A stretch of DNA of 29,849 bases from CAJBLF01 sp964613015 (lineage in GTDB: Bacteria; Patescibacteriota; Gracilibacteria; Absconditabacterales; Absconditicoccaceae), in contig CAZTFP010000017.1 of the NCBI GenBank assembly GCA_964613015.1, forward strand, positions 1 to 29,849, read 5' to 3'. Positions 10,364 through 19,711 of this stretch are shown piece after piece. A program made the position numbers and the translations under genes. Position 1 is the stretch's first letter. Each line of letters starts with the position of its first letter. The notes below the pieces were generated by a model that did not search any database, was not told the DNA's origin, and worked only from the letters and a program-made list of their open reading frames with translations.

Positions 10364-11743
10364 TTATTCAAAATACTTATTTTTCTTATTTAACCATCGG
10401 TCTGACTGTCTTGTTAGTTCTTTATGGTCTTCCGGATTTAATAAGAAGTGTTTTACTGCTTCTTCAAGAAATATAGTATTTTGACTTCCTTTACAAACGA
10501 CAAGATAATCGTTTTTATCTTCTTTGAGTATTTTCTGGATATGTTTACCAGCAATATTGGCGTCATAAAATTTTTCTACCTTGTTTTTATCGTATCCAAC
10601 CTTTTCCAATTCATCAGCTAGATAGTCCACCATACATTTTCCCACTAAGATTACCTGGTCTGCTACTTGAGAAACATATCCAGCAATCATTCTATGTTCA
10701 CGTTCCGTTAAATCACCAAGCTCTCTCATATCTCACAGCACAAGAAGTATTTTCCTTTGAGGGAATAATTGCATTTTGATATTGTGAGCCGTGTTGATTA
10801 TTTTCCTTATGCTAAGTGGCGAAGCGTTATACGTTGAATCTATGACCACACTATTTTCTATCCCATGAAAAATAGAAAGCCTTCCTGGTTGTAATTGATA
10901 TATAAACTCAAGTGTTTTGTGTGAACCGTTTCTTAATATCGGATTTTCTGGTCTCGCTTCTGCTCTTGCATATTTGTAATCTAAAATCCCTGCAATAGCG
11001 ATTCAGAGACCAATGTAGCCATAATTTGCTTTACCAAGGATATTTGTTGTGATACTATATTTTTTTTCTTTAATCCGAAGATGGAATTGTACTCCAACTC
11101 ATCATTTGAAATTTGAGAGAAAGAATTTTTCATCTTTGAAAAAAATATCAGCTGCAACGTCGTGTCCTTCCGTCTGATAGGTCAGATAATCTATATGTAA
11201 ATGATCTTTTAGTTGTATTGCATAGGCATCGTTAGCATTGAGAAATCCCATTTCTAAAGTGTTTTTCAACATTTTTACTTCTTCTTTCGCTATCTCAGCT
11301 GGATTTCCGAATTGTTCTGAATGCACAGCATCTATAGCCGTGAAAATTCCTATATGCGGTTTGGTGATAGTCAAAAGAAAATCCATCTCCCCTGGACGAT
11401 CGATTCCGTATTCCAAGAGTATGATATCGTAGGGTTTGGATCAGAAAAATCTTTTTCGAATAAGTGTAGTTAGCGTTGAAATAAAACAGAATATATTTGG
11501 TTCCCATGTTTCAATTTGAAAAATCGAGAGAGAAAGTCCAAGTTCTCCATTGAAGTTTTTAGGCGATGTATAAATTTTTTTATTGGGAATAAATTGTTGT
11601 AACGTCTGATAGACGATCATACGGCAAGAAGTTTTCCCCACACTCCCATTGATTCCGATTACGTGAGGATTGTGCCTATTAATATATCAATGAGCTAATT
11701 TCCCAAGTAGCTTATAGTACCATCGCAAGACTTTGTTTTTCAT
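10364..11743 (-). CDS. murF: MurF-like Mur ligase
   Basis: A 459-residue protein of the Mur ligase family. The ATP loop GINGSVGKTS is at residues 30-39; SPKNFNGELGLSLS, LLEYGIDRPGEM and the central-domain TAIDAVHSEQFG follow. The C-terminal domain has DSTYNASP and LGDMRELG, both typical of MurF, which adds D-Ala-D-Ala to the UDP-MurNAc peptide in peptidoglycan synthesis. Standard MurF enzymes have an N-terminal substrate-binding domain of about 80-100 residues before the ATP loop; here only a short amphipathic stretch is present, so substrate recognition may differ. CGA codons at residue 7 and in the C-terminal SDxWLNK segment would be Trp. It lies 39 bases after the Nudix gene in a six-gene minus-strand run. 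A related non-canonical Mur ligase is the main alternative. Confidence 0.82.
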
Positions 11744-11782
11744 GAAAATCTTTATAGAGTAAATTCTATTAATTCTCCTGTG

Positions 11783-12250
11783 TTATATAGTGATTTCTTT
11801 AGTAGCTTTTTCAAATACCTCTTTTACATCATCAAACGTTAACGTATTTAGAACTTCTTTTTTTGTCATCCAAACTGCTGAGGTAAGTTCTTTTGTTGTA
11901 GTAATAGGTCAAATATTAGATCCGTCAGCTAAAAATACGCGATAGACGGCCTTTTTTCATGCCCTTTCTTTCTTTTTTGGTCAGAATACGAATTCTTGAG
12001 TAACATTAGTGGGAATTAAAGTATATTTTTCTGGATCAATAGCTAACTCTTCATCGACTTCACGGTGGCCAGTATCTGAAAGTTCATTGTCTCGTGTTTC
12101 TTTTGCTCAGCTCACAAAGCTGATATTTTCTGTTTCCTTGTTTTGTACGACCAAATATTTTTTTCTACCCATCTCTTTTTTGTAGAAAAGAATTATGGCT
12201 CATTGCACAATGTCCTGGTCTTCTTTATCATCATGAGGTACGTTTTTCAT
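11783..12250 (-). CDS. Nudix-family hydrolase-like protein
   Basis: A 155-residue protein with the Nudix fold order: an N-terminal strand QGAIILFYKKEMGRKKYLVVQN, then a Nudix-box-like segment SGAKE...HREVDEELAI, then FVFGPKKKERAGKKAVYRVFLA and a closing helix. The box is imperfect: REVDEEL is present, but the spacing before it differs by about one residue and the Gly after EE-x is Ala. Nudix enzymes cleave nucleoside diphosphates linked to another group, which removes damaged nucleotides or cofactors. The gene is 25 bases after the AI-2E permease gene and 39 before the MurF-like gene. Several TGA-Gly codons occur (for example in QGAII and FGPKKK). Confidence 0.75.
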
Positions 12251-12275
12251 AAACAAAATTTATGATATAAATAAT

Positions 12276-13538
12276 TTATTCTTCAAATGTCTTCTCCATT
12301 ATAAGAGTAATGATAACCGCTATAGGTACTGCGAACAGTGCTCAGATTACTCATAAAATCAATCATCATATAATCATGCTAATGAAAATGACTACTGGAT
12401 TCACCCCTAGTGTTTTATTCATCAATAAAGGTATGATGACATTATTTTCCAATTGTTGGATAAGGAATACTACACCTATCATAATCAATGATCCATATGT
12501 ACCGAAATGAATAAATGCGACAAGTACAGCCGCGAATCATCAGATGAATGGTCAAACATATGGAATAATTTCTGTTATGGCGGCAATAGCTGCAAGTGCT
12601 CATTTCTGGGGAAGATCGATACCGAAAGCAGAGAGTATCCACAAAGATATATATAATGCTAACCCGATAAAAAGACACAACAACATCTGACTTTTGAGTC
12701 GAATACCGAGTTTTTTATAAATCCTTTCAATCTTCATATAAATGAGCTTATATTTCTTTTCTCCACCAAGTCCGGCAATAAATTTCATTACTGCGTCTTT
12801 TTGGATAGAAAACAATACTGCGAGGGTCATTACAATAAGCGTCTGAGCAATGAGGTTGAAAAATGTGCTTACTGCGCTTACTGCCATGGTACCAATATTT
12901 CTTGCATACGATGTGCCTAAATTCACTATTTGAGAAATATTCTGTTGTAATTGGCTCTGTACTGATGAAACAACATTAGAATTATTGAATGAATCCAAAA
13001 GCATGGTTTTGATCCCTCATGGAATCCGATGAGTATCTTGAATAATGCTGATTAGTGATTTTGTAGCTAGTATATTTTGAAAGTGTGAAATATTACCTAT
13101 GATAATTGTCATAATATCTGACAACTGACTGAGAATAAATGGGACGATAAATATCATAGCCCCGAAAATCAAAACGATAAACAACAAATATGTTAATACA
13201 ATGGCTATTCCCCTATACGACAATAATCTTTGGAAAAAACTTATGACAGCCTCCATAGCGAGAGACACGATGTATGCCATAAAGATAAGATAAATGATGC
13301 TCAAGGATGTGTATACAAATAATCACAAAAAAAGCACTAATATACCAAATGCCCAAAATTTAAAAAACATCCTATTGGTAATTACAAAGGGAGGTGTTGC
13401 TGGCCTTTTTTCTTGTTTCTGCTGTTCTTCAAGTTTTTTTTCTAATTTTTCTAGTTCTAGCAATTGCTTTTTATTGTCAGATTTGATCGATTTAAAAAAA
13501 CTTGATCCGCCTTCCATGATTTTGTGAATTAAAGCCAT
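12276..13538 (-). CDS. AI-2E / PerM family membrane permease
   Basis: A 420-residue protein. The first 55 residues are charged, with a Lys/Glu/Gln-rich coiled-coil-like stretch, before the first membrane helix (FFKFWAFGILVLFL). About eight helices follow with the family layout. The signature C-terminal block YVGPFIGG, QQLENNVIIPLLM, LGVNPVVIF, GGLILGVIGALFAVPIAV is complete, with most of its glycines as TGA (TGATGA for GG). Family members export autoinducer-2 or act as Na+/H+ antiporters or permeases. The substrate here is unknown. In the family, a Trp precedes the L-x-x-Q segment after 'kLg'; the codon at this place (residue 280, bases 12699-12701) is CGA, part of the evidence for CGA=Trp. 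It starts 17 bases after rnpA. Confidence 0.9.
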
Positions 13539-13555
13539 GATCTTCTACTAAATGA

Positions 13556-13966
13556 TTAAAACTTTCAATTGACACGAAATCTACCAGTAAATCATTTCCA
13601 TGCCTTTCCAAACTCATCTTGTATATATCTTATTGTATCTTTTTTGGATAAATTTGCAATTTTTTTATCAATCTCTCAGACACGATCTTTGGATAGTACA
13701 ATAAAAATCTTATAAAAAATATCACTTATAGAATTTTTCATTATATCGTGTTCTTGTATATATTGCATAATTGCTCTTTTTATGACATGTCTCACTACAG
13801 ATCTTTTTGATATTTTGATAGTTACATGAGAAGAAATCTGATTATATTTGATCCCAGGATATTGCTTAACATAAAAAAAGCCAAATAGTCATTGACTCAA
13901 ATACTGTCTTTTTCTTGTGATAAAAATAACATCTTTTCCTGTTAAACGGAGTTTCTGTGGTAACAA
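13556..13966 (-). CDS. rnpA: Ribonuclease P protein component
   Basis: A 136-residue protein, normal for RnpA, the basic protein subunit that helps the RNase P RNA remove 5' leaders from pre-tRNA. The start LPQKLRLTGKDVIFITRKRQ is like the family's 'LPKKNRLtkkdF'. The signature helix KISKRSVVRHVIKRAIMQYI corresponds to the RNR motif region, though RNxxKR is varied to RHVIKR. TGA codons occur at four places. The conserved N-terminus begins at TTG 13964-13966, the best start since no ATG lies in frame there; the frame stays open upstream without homology. No rpmH gene is next to it, unlike the common rpmH-rnpA pair. It is 17 bases before the permease gene. Confidence 0.82.
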
Positions 13967-14057
13967 AAGAACACATTTAGCATGTAAAAATACTGATATA
14001 TTTTTAAAATTAAAATATATAATTACCAACTCAATAATTTTTCATTACATTTCGTAC

Positions 14058-14543
14058 TTATTCTGTTGGTGAATTAATATTTCTGAATTTCATCATAGTC
14101 CCTTCAGCAATCTTATATTTTGCTGCAATTCCTGCATTGATCTCTAGGACGTATTTTGCTCAGATTTCTGGTTTATACACTGCACAAGGGTCTTCGGTAC
14201 ATGGTTGTGCAGTTACCACAGAGACTACTCTATACTGATCGTCAATTCGAACCATATCTAAAGGAATAAACGTATTTTTCATCCGGAAAGCATATATATC
14301 AGATTTGGGAAATAGAAAGAGCATTCCTTTTTTTTCGTCCATCCCTGTACGATTCATAAGTCCTAATTCTTGTTCTGCTGCGGTACGAGCCAACTCTACA
14401 GTAAAGCATGTTTCTTGCGCACACACTTGTAATGCCGTATTTTTTCTGTGAATATAATTGGAAATGAACATATACACTACCATAAAAAATAAGAGTCAAA
14501 TCGCGACCCAAGTCCAGGAAATATGTTTAATGTTGTTTTTCAT
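14058..14543 (-). CDS. DUF192 family protein, membrane-anchored
   Basis: A 161-residue protein. Residues about 10-28 form a membrane anchor or signal (TWVAIGLLFFMVVYMFIS), with a short basic stretch before DUF192. The DUF192 pattern is clear: VELARTAAEQELGLMNR, KKGMLFLF, YAFxMKNTFIPLDM, VVSVVTAQPC, and C-terminal AKYVLEINAGIAAKYKIAEG. The family has a small beta-barrel fold, often exported; its function is not established. The signature F-W-M-K-N-T has CGG (14283-14285, residue 87) at the Trp position, the clearest CGG=Trp case in the window. It heads the minus-strand run toward rnpA, permease, Nudix, MurF and HAD genes. The region upstream holds direct repeats shared with the divergent DUF4230 gene. 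Confidence 0.85.
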
Positions 14544-14574
14544 GACTATTTTTATAGAATAAAGACTCTATCAA

Positions 14575-14612
14575 TATATATTGTATCAACTCTTTGATAG
14601 TATATATTGTAT
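14575..14612. promoter_or_regulatory. Direct repeats and small hairpin in a divergent promoter region
   Basis: TATATATTGTAT occurs twice, at 14575-14586 and 14601-14612, a 26-base period. Between them TATCAA (14584-14589) and TTGATA (14594-14599) form an inverted repeat around CTCT. The site lies in the 108-base gap between the divergent DUF192 and DUF4230 genes. It could be an operator, but AT-rich sequence makes chance repeats likely. Confidence 0.35.
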
Positions 14613-14651
14613 TGTCCCATAATGTCTTTTTATTTTTTCTTTATTCGTACT

Positions 14652-15281
14652 ATGAAACGTTTTTTAAGATATCTTGTAGCACTTCTGATTGTGCTTGTCT
14701 GTATATATGGTTTTTGGGTGTGGTTGCAATATAAATGAGCTACCGTCATCAAAAAAACAACTGTTTCTATTATGACTGAGCTGGCAAAAATAGATAAATT
14801 GGAAACGGTTACCAGGAGTTTTAGTAAAACTATCGAAGGAGAACAACAACTAGCAAATCTTATTCCTGGCATTGGTGTAGATCAGATTGTTGGTAGTGCT
14901 TTGTTTAAAGACAAAATGGTATTGAATGTCAATGGACAAGTACATGCTGGGTATTTTGTCGGTGATATAGCGACGTGAGCTATACAAGTATCTCGTGATG
15001 GTGCTGTTACCATTCTATTAGGAGAACCTCAAGTATTTTGAGTAACTCTTACTGGAACCACGAAAAGTGAAAAGCTTGGCATCATAACCCAAAGTGACAT
15101 AGATATGGAAAATGCACTTAGACAAAAGGCTGGTGAGATGATGATCCAAGAAGCATTGAGTGGAAATATTCTTCAAAATGCAAAGAACAATGCCCAAAAC
15201 ACATTACAGACTTTATTTTTGAAGGCTGGAATCCAAATAAAGGAGGTAATTATCAAATGAACGGGAGATTTACAACAATAG
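14652..15281 (+). CDS. DUF4230 family membrane-anchored protein
   Basis: A 209-residue protein. Residues 5-25 form one membrane helix after a basic start (MKRFLRYL). The rest matches the DUF4230 layout: a strand-rich start with an internal helix SIMTELAKIDKLETVTRSF, then a beta-rich core (KDKMVLNVNGQVHAGYFV, AIQVSRDGAVTILLGEPQVF) and a C-terminal helix LRQKAGEMMIQEALSGNIL. Function is unknown; members are anchored outside the cytoplasm. ATG at 14652 gives the best membrane-protein start; an in-frame ATG at 14622 would add ten residues. TGA codons at four sites are read through; the frame ends at TAG 15279-15281. Confidence 0.7.
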
Positions 15282-15357
15282 GTCAATTTTCATTTGAAAT
15301 CGGTATGGGAATTCGTATATATTTTTCACGTGATTTTTTTTTTAGCTCGAACACGAC

Positions 15358-15382
15358 AAAAATCTACAATAAAAGATTTTTT
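15358..15382 (+). terminator. Possible weak terminator after the DUF4230 gene
   Basis: An 8-bp stem (AAAAATCT at 15358-15365, AGATTTTT at 15374-15381) with an 8-base loop ends in a T-run. The stem is nearly all A-T. A second inverted repeat, ATACCGA at 15396-15402 with TCGGTAT at 15413-15419, follows without a T-run. The rest of the 15282-15469 gap holds nothing I recognise. Confidence 0.4.
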
Positions 15383-15469
15383 CGATAAGAGAGCTATACC
15401 GAGCGTTTAGTATCGGTATTGTAGGAATTTCACTTAATTATTAATCTTTTAATTATTTTGTATATACCA

Positions 15470-16129
15470 ATGCCAAGAAGAAAACTAGAAAACAAGACGA
15501 TAGAGATTATCCTCTTGCAAAGTGACAAACATCTCGGAGAAAAGTTTGAAATCGTTAGAGTAAAACCTATTTTTGCTAGAAATGTTTTGTTACCAAAAAA
15601 TATCGCTGTTTTAGCAGATGCTAATAATAGAAATAAATTTGCTCAGAAAATGGTAGCTGCAGAATCTGACAGGAAAAAGAAAGCTTCTGGATTAGAAGAT
15701 CTTTTCACTAAGCTTCATGGTGACCAAGGTATTACGCTTATAAGAAAAGCTAATGCTGAGGGTACACTTTACGCTAAAGTAGACGAAAACGATATCGCTA
15801 CAAAGATCAATGAAATATATGGTGTAGAAATCCAAGCTCACTATTTGAAGCTCAAAAAGAAAATCACTGCTCTTGGAAGTTTCACTGTTCCATTTCTTTA
15901 TAAAGAACTCAAAAAAGATGTAGCAGTTAAGATTGAACAAGATCCTGAAGAAGCAGAAAAAATAGCTAAACATAAAGCTTCAAAAAGCTCTAAAAAATAT
16001 GAAGAAGTGGTTGCTGAAGAAGGAAAAGTAAAGAAAACAAGAGAAGAAGTTATGGCTGAAAAAGAAGTTGCCAGATTAGCAAAGAGAGAAGAAACAATAA
16101 AGAGATTGAAAGAAAAATTTAAAGACTAG
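15470..16129 (+). CDS. rplI: 50S ribosomal protein bL9 with a charged C-terminal extension
   Basis: A 219-residue protein. Residues 1 to about 150 match bL9: IEIILLQSDKHLGEKFEIVRVKPIFARNVLLP is the N-terminal rRNA-binding domain and ARN its hallmark; a long helix and the C-terminal domain (GTLYAKVDENDIATKI, ITALGSFTVPFLYKEL) follow. About 65 further residues form a Lys/Glu-rich tail (VAEEGKVKKTREEVMAEKE) likely to be a single helix; ordinary bL9 is about 150 residues. bL9 stabilises the L1 stalk region and supports frame maintenance. All glycines are GGA or GGT; no TGA occurs, unlike most neighbours, in line with avoidance of the reassigned codon in a highly expressed gene. ATG 15470 was chosen over an upstream TTG. 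A strong terminator follows. Confidence 0.9.
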   Translation: MPRRKLENKTIEIILLQSDKHLGEKFEIVRVKPIFARNVLLPKNIAVLADANNRNKFAQKMVAAESDRKKKASGLEDLFTKLHGDQGITLIRKANAEGTLYAKVDENDIATKINEIYGVEIQAHYLKLKKKITALGSFTVPFLYKELKKDVAVKIEQDPEEAEKIAKHKASKSSKKYEEVVAEEGKVKKTREEVMAEKEVARLAKREETIKRLKEKFKD

Positions 16130-16152
16130 AAGCATAACCATGCTTATCATAT

Positions 16153-16197
16153 TCCCGCTTCGCGGGAGTGAAAAAATCCGCCTAGGCGGATTTTTTT
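16153..16197. terminator. Tandem hairpins with a bidirectional terminator
   Basis: The first hairpin is TCCCGC (16153-16158) with GCGGGA (16162-16167). The second, 16171-16196, is a perfect 26-base palindrome with a TCCGCC/GGCGGA core flanked by six A and six T, so it can end transcription on both strands: rplI from the left and the minus-strand gene at 16229-16705 from the right. Confidence 0.9.
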
Positions 16198-16228
16198 ATT
16201 CTGATATTTTTTTGTATTTTTTCATTGT

Positions 16229-16705
16229 TTATCTACCGGACGTAAGTCTAGCTAGTTTTCATGCTAATCCGATAATAAATATAATAATCACAAAATCTCA
16301 AATAAATTCTGAAAACGATTTTTTCTCTACAAATTTCTTCATTATAATTTCTTTCTGTTTTCCTTCTGATAAATTTTGAAAATCAGGATATTCTTTATTT
16401 ATCTCATTAATTTTCTCATTTAGTCATTCTTTACCGTATGATGCTACCAATTTATTTATAGTATCATTTAATAGTGAGACTACTTGAATCGCATCTAAAG
16501 AATCGAGTTTATGTTTTTGAAAATCAGCTGCTGTAGCTACATAGGTTTTTGATTTTTCGCCACCTTTCCAATCTGGGTTTTGTGCAAAAACTCATTGAAT
16601 GTCTTTGTTGGTTTCTTTATTGGTTGCTGCCACTCCTTCTTGTGTCGCACCCACTAGTCCAAATCCAAGGCCAAGTCATAGACCAACTTTTACTGATTTT
16701 TTCAT
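16229..16705 (-). CDS. Small secreted or membrane protein of unknown family
   Basis: A 158-residue protein. The N-terminus (MKKSVKVGLGLGLGFGLVGA) is a Gly-rich signal-like hydrophobic stretch. A hydrophilic helical region with NPDWKGGEKSKTYVATAADF and LNDTINKLVASYGKEG follows, then a hydrophobic segment near the C-terminus (FSEFIGDFVIIIFIIGLAGKL) that may anchor it, and a short basic tail. I do not recognise it. Five TGA-Gly codons keep the frame open. It ends about 30 bases from the bidirectional terminator and is divergent from uvrB. Confidence 0.72.
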
Positions 16706-16875
16706 GTACTTTGTTGTAGTAAATAAAATCTTTACATATATTATATATATTATTTTATGCTTGTCAAATTTACAAATGGATTTTGTAAAAATATAGACCT
16801 ACTATCAGTTACCAGTAGATTTTTGATGGAAAAAAAATATATATATACTTACTTTTACCACTATTATATATCAGT

Positions 16876-18432
16876 ATGTTATTTGAGTTACAGTCATCAT
16901 ATAAACCAGCCGGAGATCAAATCAATGCTATTGAGGAAATCAAAGCACTTTTTGAAAGTGGAAAAAATAAAGCTACCCTCCTCTGAGCTACAGGAACGGG
17001 TAAGACGTTTACTATGGCCAATATGATTCAGCATCTGCAAAAGCCTACATTAATTATTTCCCACAATAAAACATTGGCTGCACAACTTGCTACAGAGTTT
17101 AAATATTTTTTTCCAAACAATGCTGTGCATTACTTCGTATCGTATTTTGACTATTATCAACCAGAAAGTTATCTTCCTGCTCAAGGACTCTACATAGAAA
17201 AAGAAGCGACTATTAATCAAGAAATTGAGATGTACAGACTTGCGACCATGGCTTCATTATTGAGTAGGAAAGATGTAATTGTTGTAGCTTCAGCTTCATC
17301 ACTCTATGGATTATGACAAAAAAGATTCTTTGAAGAGAATTGTTTACAATTTGAAGTAGGAAAACAATACAAGTTTAAAGAACTAAAAAAACAGCTCCTC
17401 CATATGCAATACAAACCTATTCTTTCCAAGATAGAACATGGAATGTTTGAATTCAAAGGAGATATTCTGGATATTTTTTCCAGTACAGAAAAATTTGTGT
17501 ACAGATTACATTTCAACGAAGAAGTACTTGAATTGATTGAACTCAAAGACTCGTTAACGTTTGAACATAAAGAGAATAAAAATAAAGTAACGCTTTGGCC
17601 AGCGACACAATTTCTCCAGGATGTCAGCGATATAGAGACGATTCTTGAACAAATGAATGCTGAAAAAGAGCTCAGAGTGAAAGAATTTGAAAAACAATGA
17701 ATGCTGGTAGAAGCAGAAAGAATCAAAAAAAGAGTAGAATATGATATCAGGATGATCAAAGAAACATGATTTGTAAATGGAATTGAAAACTACTCACTCT
17801 ACTTTGACAATAGACTGCCTGGCGAACCACCAAACACTATTTTTGATTATTTCCCTGATGATTTTCTCCTTATCGTCGATGAATCCCATATGACCTTACC
17901 TCAGCTTAGAGCGATGCCATGAGGCGATAGATCAAGAAAAGCAAATTTAATAAAATACGGTTTCAGACTTCCTTCAGCGGTCGACCATAGACCACTCAGA
18001 TTTGAAGAATTAGAAGGAATTTTGGGTTGGAAAGATTTGAAAGACATCGTCTTGGATCAAGCATTTGATATTAGCTCCAATGTTTCTAATGCTCACGTAG
18101 AGATTTTCAATAAGTATAAAAAAATGAAAGAAGCACGTGGAGAAAATCAGTTAATGACTTTGGTCAAAAAGCATAAAAAAGATACAAAATCTATTTTTCT
18201 CTCAGCTACTCCTTCGGAATATGAACTGAAATTGTCTGATAAAATCGTAGAACAAATCATTAGACCTACAGGACTTTTGGATCCAATTACCTACGTTTAT
18301 CCCAAATCAGGAAATTATGATTCTCTCATCCTCAGTATAGATACCTTGCTCAAAAAAAAGCCTCATCTTCAAGAATTTATGGATGGATATTCATTAAAAA
18401 ATTGACTGGAAGAAGTCTTTGGAGAGGAATAA
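16876..18432 (+). CDS. uvrB: UvrB-like excision repair protein lacking the C-terminal helicase domain
   Basis: A 518-residue protein; ordinary UvrB is about 660-680. UvrB verifies damage and loads UvrC in nucleotide excision repair. Present: LLGATGTGKTFT (motif I, first Gly TGA), HNKTLAAQL, the beta-hairpin YFDYYQPESYLP, VASASSLYG, GIENYSLYF, motif II DESH, GDRSRK, YGFRLPSAVDHRPL, SATP (motif III) and QIIRPTGLLDP. After that the sequence leaves the family and stops at TAA 18430-18432. Helicase domain 3 (motifs IV-VI) and the C-terminal UVR domain are missing. An extra stretch of about 50-60 residues lies between RFEEL and SATP. The following sequence is a different complete gene, so a simple frameshift does not explain the loss. 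The truncation would normally abolish ATPase activity and UvrC recruitment. Confidence 0.88.
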
Positions 18433-18475
18433 TCCATATATTTACATTCACGAATGTTTTATTTTTTTATTCTAT

Positions 18476-19072
18476 ATGATACAATATATTGTTCTATTGT
18501 GAGCTATGGTAAGCCTATGAGGAGCTTTTTCTTATATTAAAGATACCATCAAGGGGAATACAAAACCGAACAGAGTTTCTCGATTAATGCGATCTATAGC
18601 ACCATTGATAGCAACTGCAGCAGCTTTATCTGATGGTATTCATCGAGCAGTTCTTCCTGTTTTTATGTCCTGATTTGGTCCTTTATTAATATTTATCGCT
18701 TCATTTGCCAATAAAAAATCATATCGAAAACTTGGAAAATTTGACTATATTTGTGGTGTTTCTTCTGCATTAGCATTGTTGTTACGACGAATCACCAAAA
18801 ACCCATCAATTGCTATTGTTTTTGCTATAGTCAGCGATGCTCTTGCTGCGATTCCCACACTTATAAAATGATTGACACATCCTCAAACAGAGTCAGTCGC
18901 AGCATTTTTTGGATGACTATTTAGTGCATCGACAAGCTTTTTTGCGCTAAGAACATTTGGCTTCACAGAACTTGCTTTTCCGATTTATTTAGTAATTACA
19001 GATATACTATTAATTAGTTCTATTAGTATTGGAAAGATTAGAAACGACATACATTCTTGAAAAAATATATAA
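18476..19072 (+). CDS. Multi-pass membrane protein of a CPR-type conserved family
   Basis: A 198-residue protein with six or seven short hydrophobic segments. It resembles hypothetical membrane proteins, common in CPR genomes, with two related halves: KPNRVSxLMxSIAPLIA in the first and KNPSIAIVFAIVSDALAAIPTL, THPQTESV, in the second; the layout recalls PQ-loop/SemiSWEET proteins, but that link is uncertain. No function can be given. It has no TGG codon. CGA is in frame at residues 36, 39, 104 and 105 and elsewhere; read as Trp these give SWLMWS and LLWWITKNP, which fit membrane helices and, as I recall the family, its Trp pattern. Read as Arg they put charges inside helices. It starts 43 bases after uvrB and may be co-transcribed. 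Confidence 0.75.
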
Positions 19073-19094
19073 AAAAAGGAGCTCATACAGCTCC
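19071..19094 (-). terminator. Terminator for the minus-strand gene at 19216-19563
   Basis: GGAGCT (19078-19083) and AGCTCC (19089-19094) form a 6-bp stem with a 5-base loop; read on the minus strand it is followed by seven T. It also lies directly behind the plus-strand membrane gene, where only a weak T-run (TTTT) follows, so it may serve both. Confidence 0.65.
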
Positions 19095-19215
19095 CAGTTT
19101 TGTCTAGCAATACATTTTAATTCTGTTTTCCGTTACACCTTCTTTGTGTTTCCGACTTGTTTTTATTTCGAACAAGCTTTTTTCTGTTTGAAAGCACACA
19201 CAAAATATCCGTACG

Positions 19216-19563
19216 TTATTGAGCGAATTCGTTTGCTTGAATACGCTTCGACGCAACGAAAATGATGTTTTTAAAGACAGGTATTTCCGTAATATTAATT
19301 TCCCGTTTGTGTTTGGAAAATATAATATTTTTCCCTCTTACTCTCATTACCCAACCGGAATGAGCCCATTTCCACTGACTTACACCAATACTATGTCCAC
19401 TAGTACAGACACACAAGTAAAAACATTCATTGTTGTCGTTTTTGTACCCCTCCATTATGGGTGTTAAACTGTCATTAGAAATCTTGATAAGTGTAGGTAA
19501 AAGTTTTTTTGGAACACCCTTTTCTATGAGAAAAGCGTGTAAATCATTCATTTCTTCATCCAT
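19216..19563 (-). CDS. Hypothetical protein
   Basis: A 115-residue frame starting MDEEMNDLHAFLIEKGVPKK. It has a helical acidic N-terminus, then a strand-rich middle with ECFYLCVCTSG and SQWKWAHSGWVMRVRGKNIIF, and an end like IPVFKNIIFVASKRIQANEFAQ. There is no signal peptide and no family I can name. It contains no TGA, and the real stop TAA is at 19216-19218. Support comes from a clear start, a stop independent of the code and a terminator downstream on the same strand. An opposite-strand frame in the same place has poor composition and is judged a shadow. Confidence 0.55.
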   Translation of the reverse strand: MDEEMNDLHAFLIEKGVPKKLLPTLIKISNDSLTPIMEGYKNDNNECFYLCVCTSGHSIGVSQWKWAHSGWVMRVRGKNIIFSKHKREINITEIPVFKNIIFVASKRIQANEFAQ

Positions 19564-19711
19564 ACCATTTTTCTTTTAATTTCTTTATTTCTGATAATGA
19601 TATGTCAATAAAAAACAAGTGATTTAATTTTGAATGGTAACTTGCTTTATATAATTGCAATTATAAAGACTTTCTGTATCTTCTAACAAGATTTTTATAT
19701 ATAAAGAACAT

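Noticed and set aside
15282..15469. tRNA or other RNA gene before rplI
   Set aside because: Two small inverted repeats exist, but no cloverleaf, CCA end or T-loop pattern was found.
16876..18520. Frameshift as the reason for the short UvrB
   Set aside because: Sequence after the last family motif continues open to a TAA and is followed by an intact, unrelated gene; no UvrB motifs IV-VI occur in other frames.
19651..19664. Perfect 14-base palindrome ATAATTGCAATTAT upstream of rimO as an operator
   Set aside because: It is AT-rich enough to arise by chance and has no second copy nearby.
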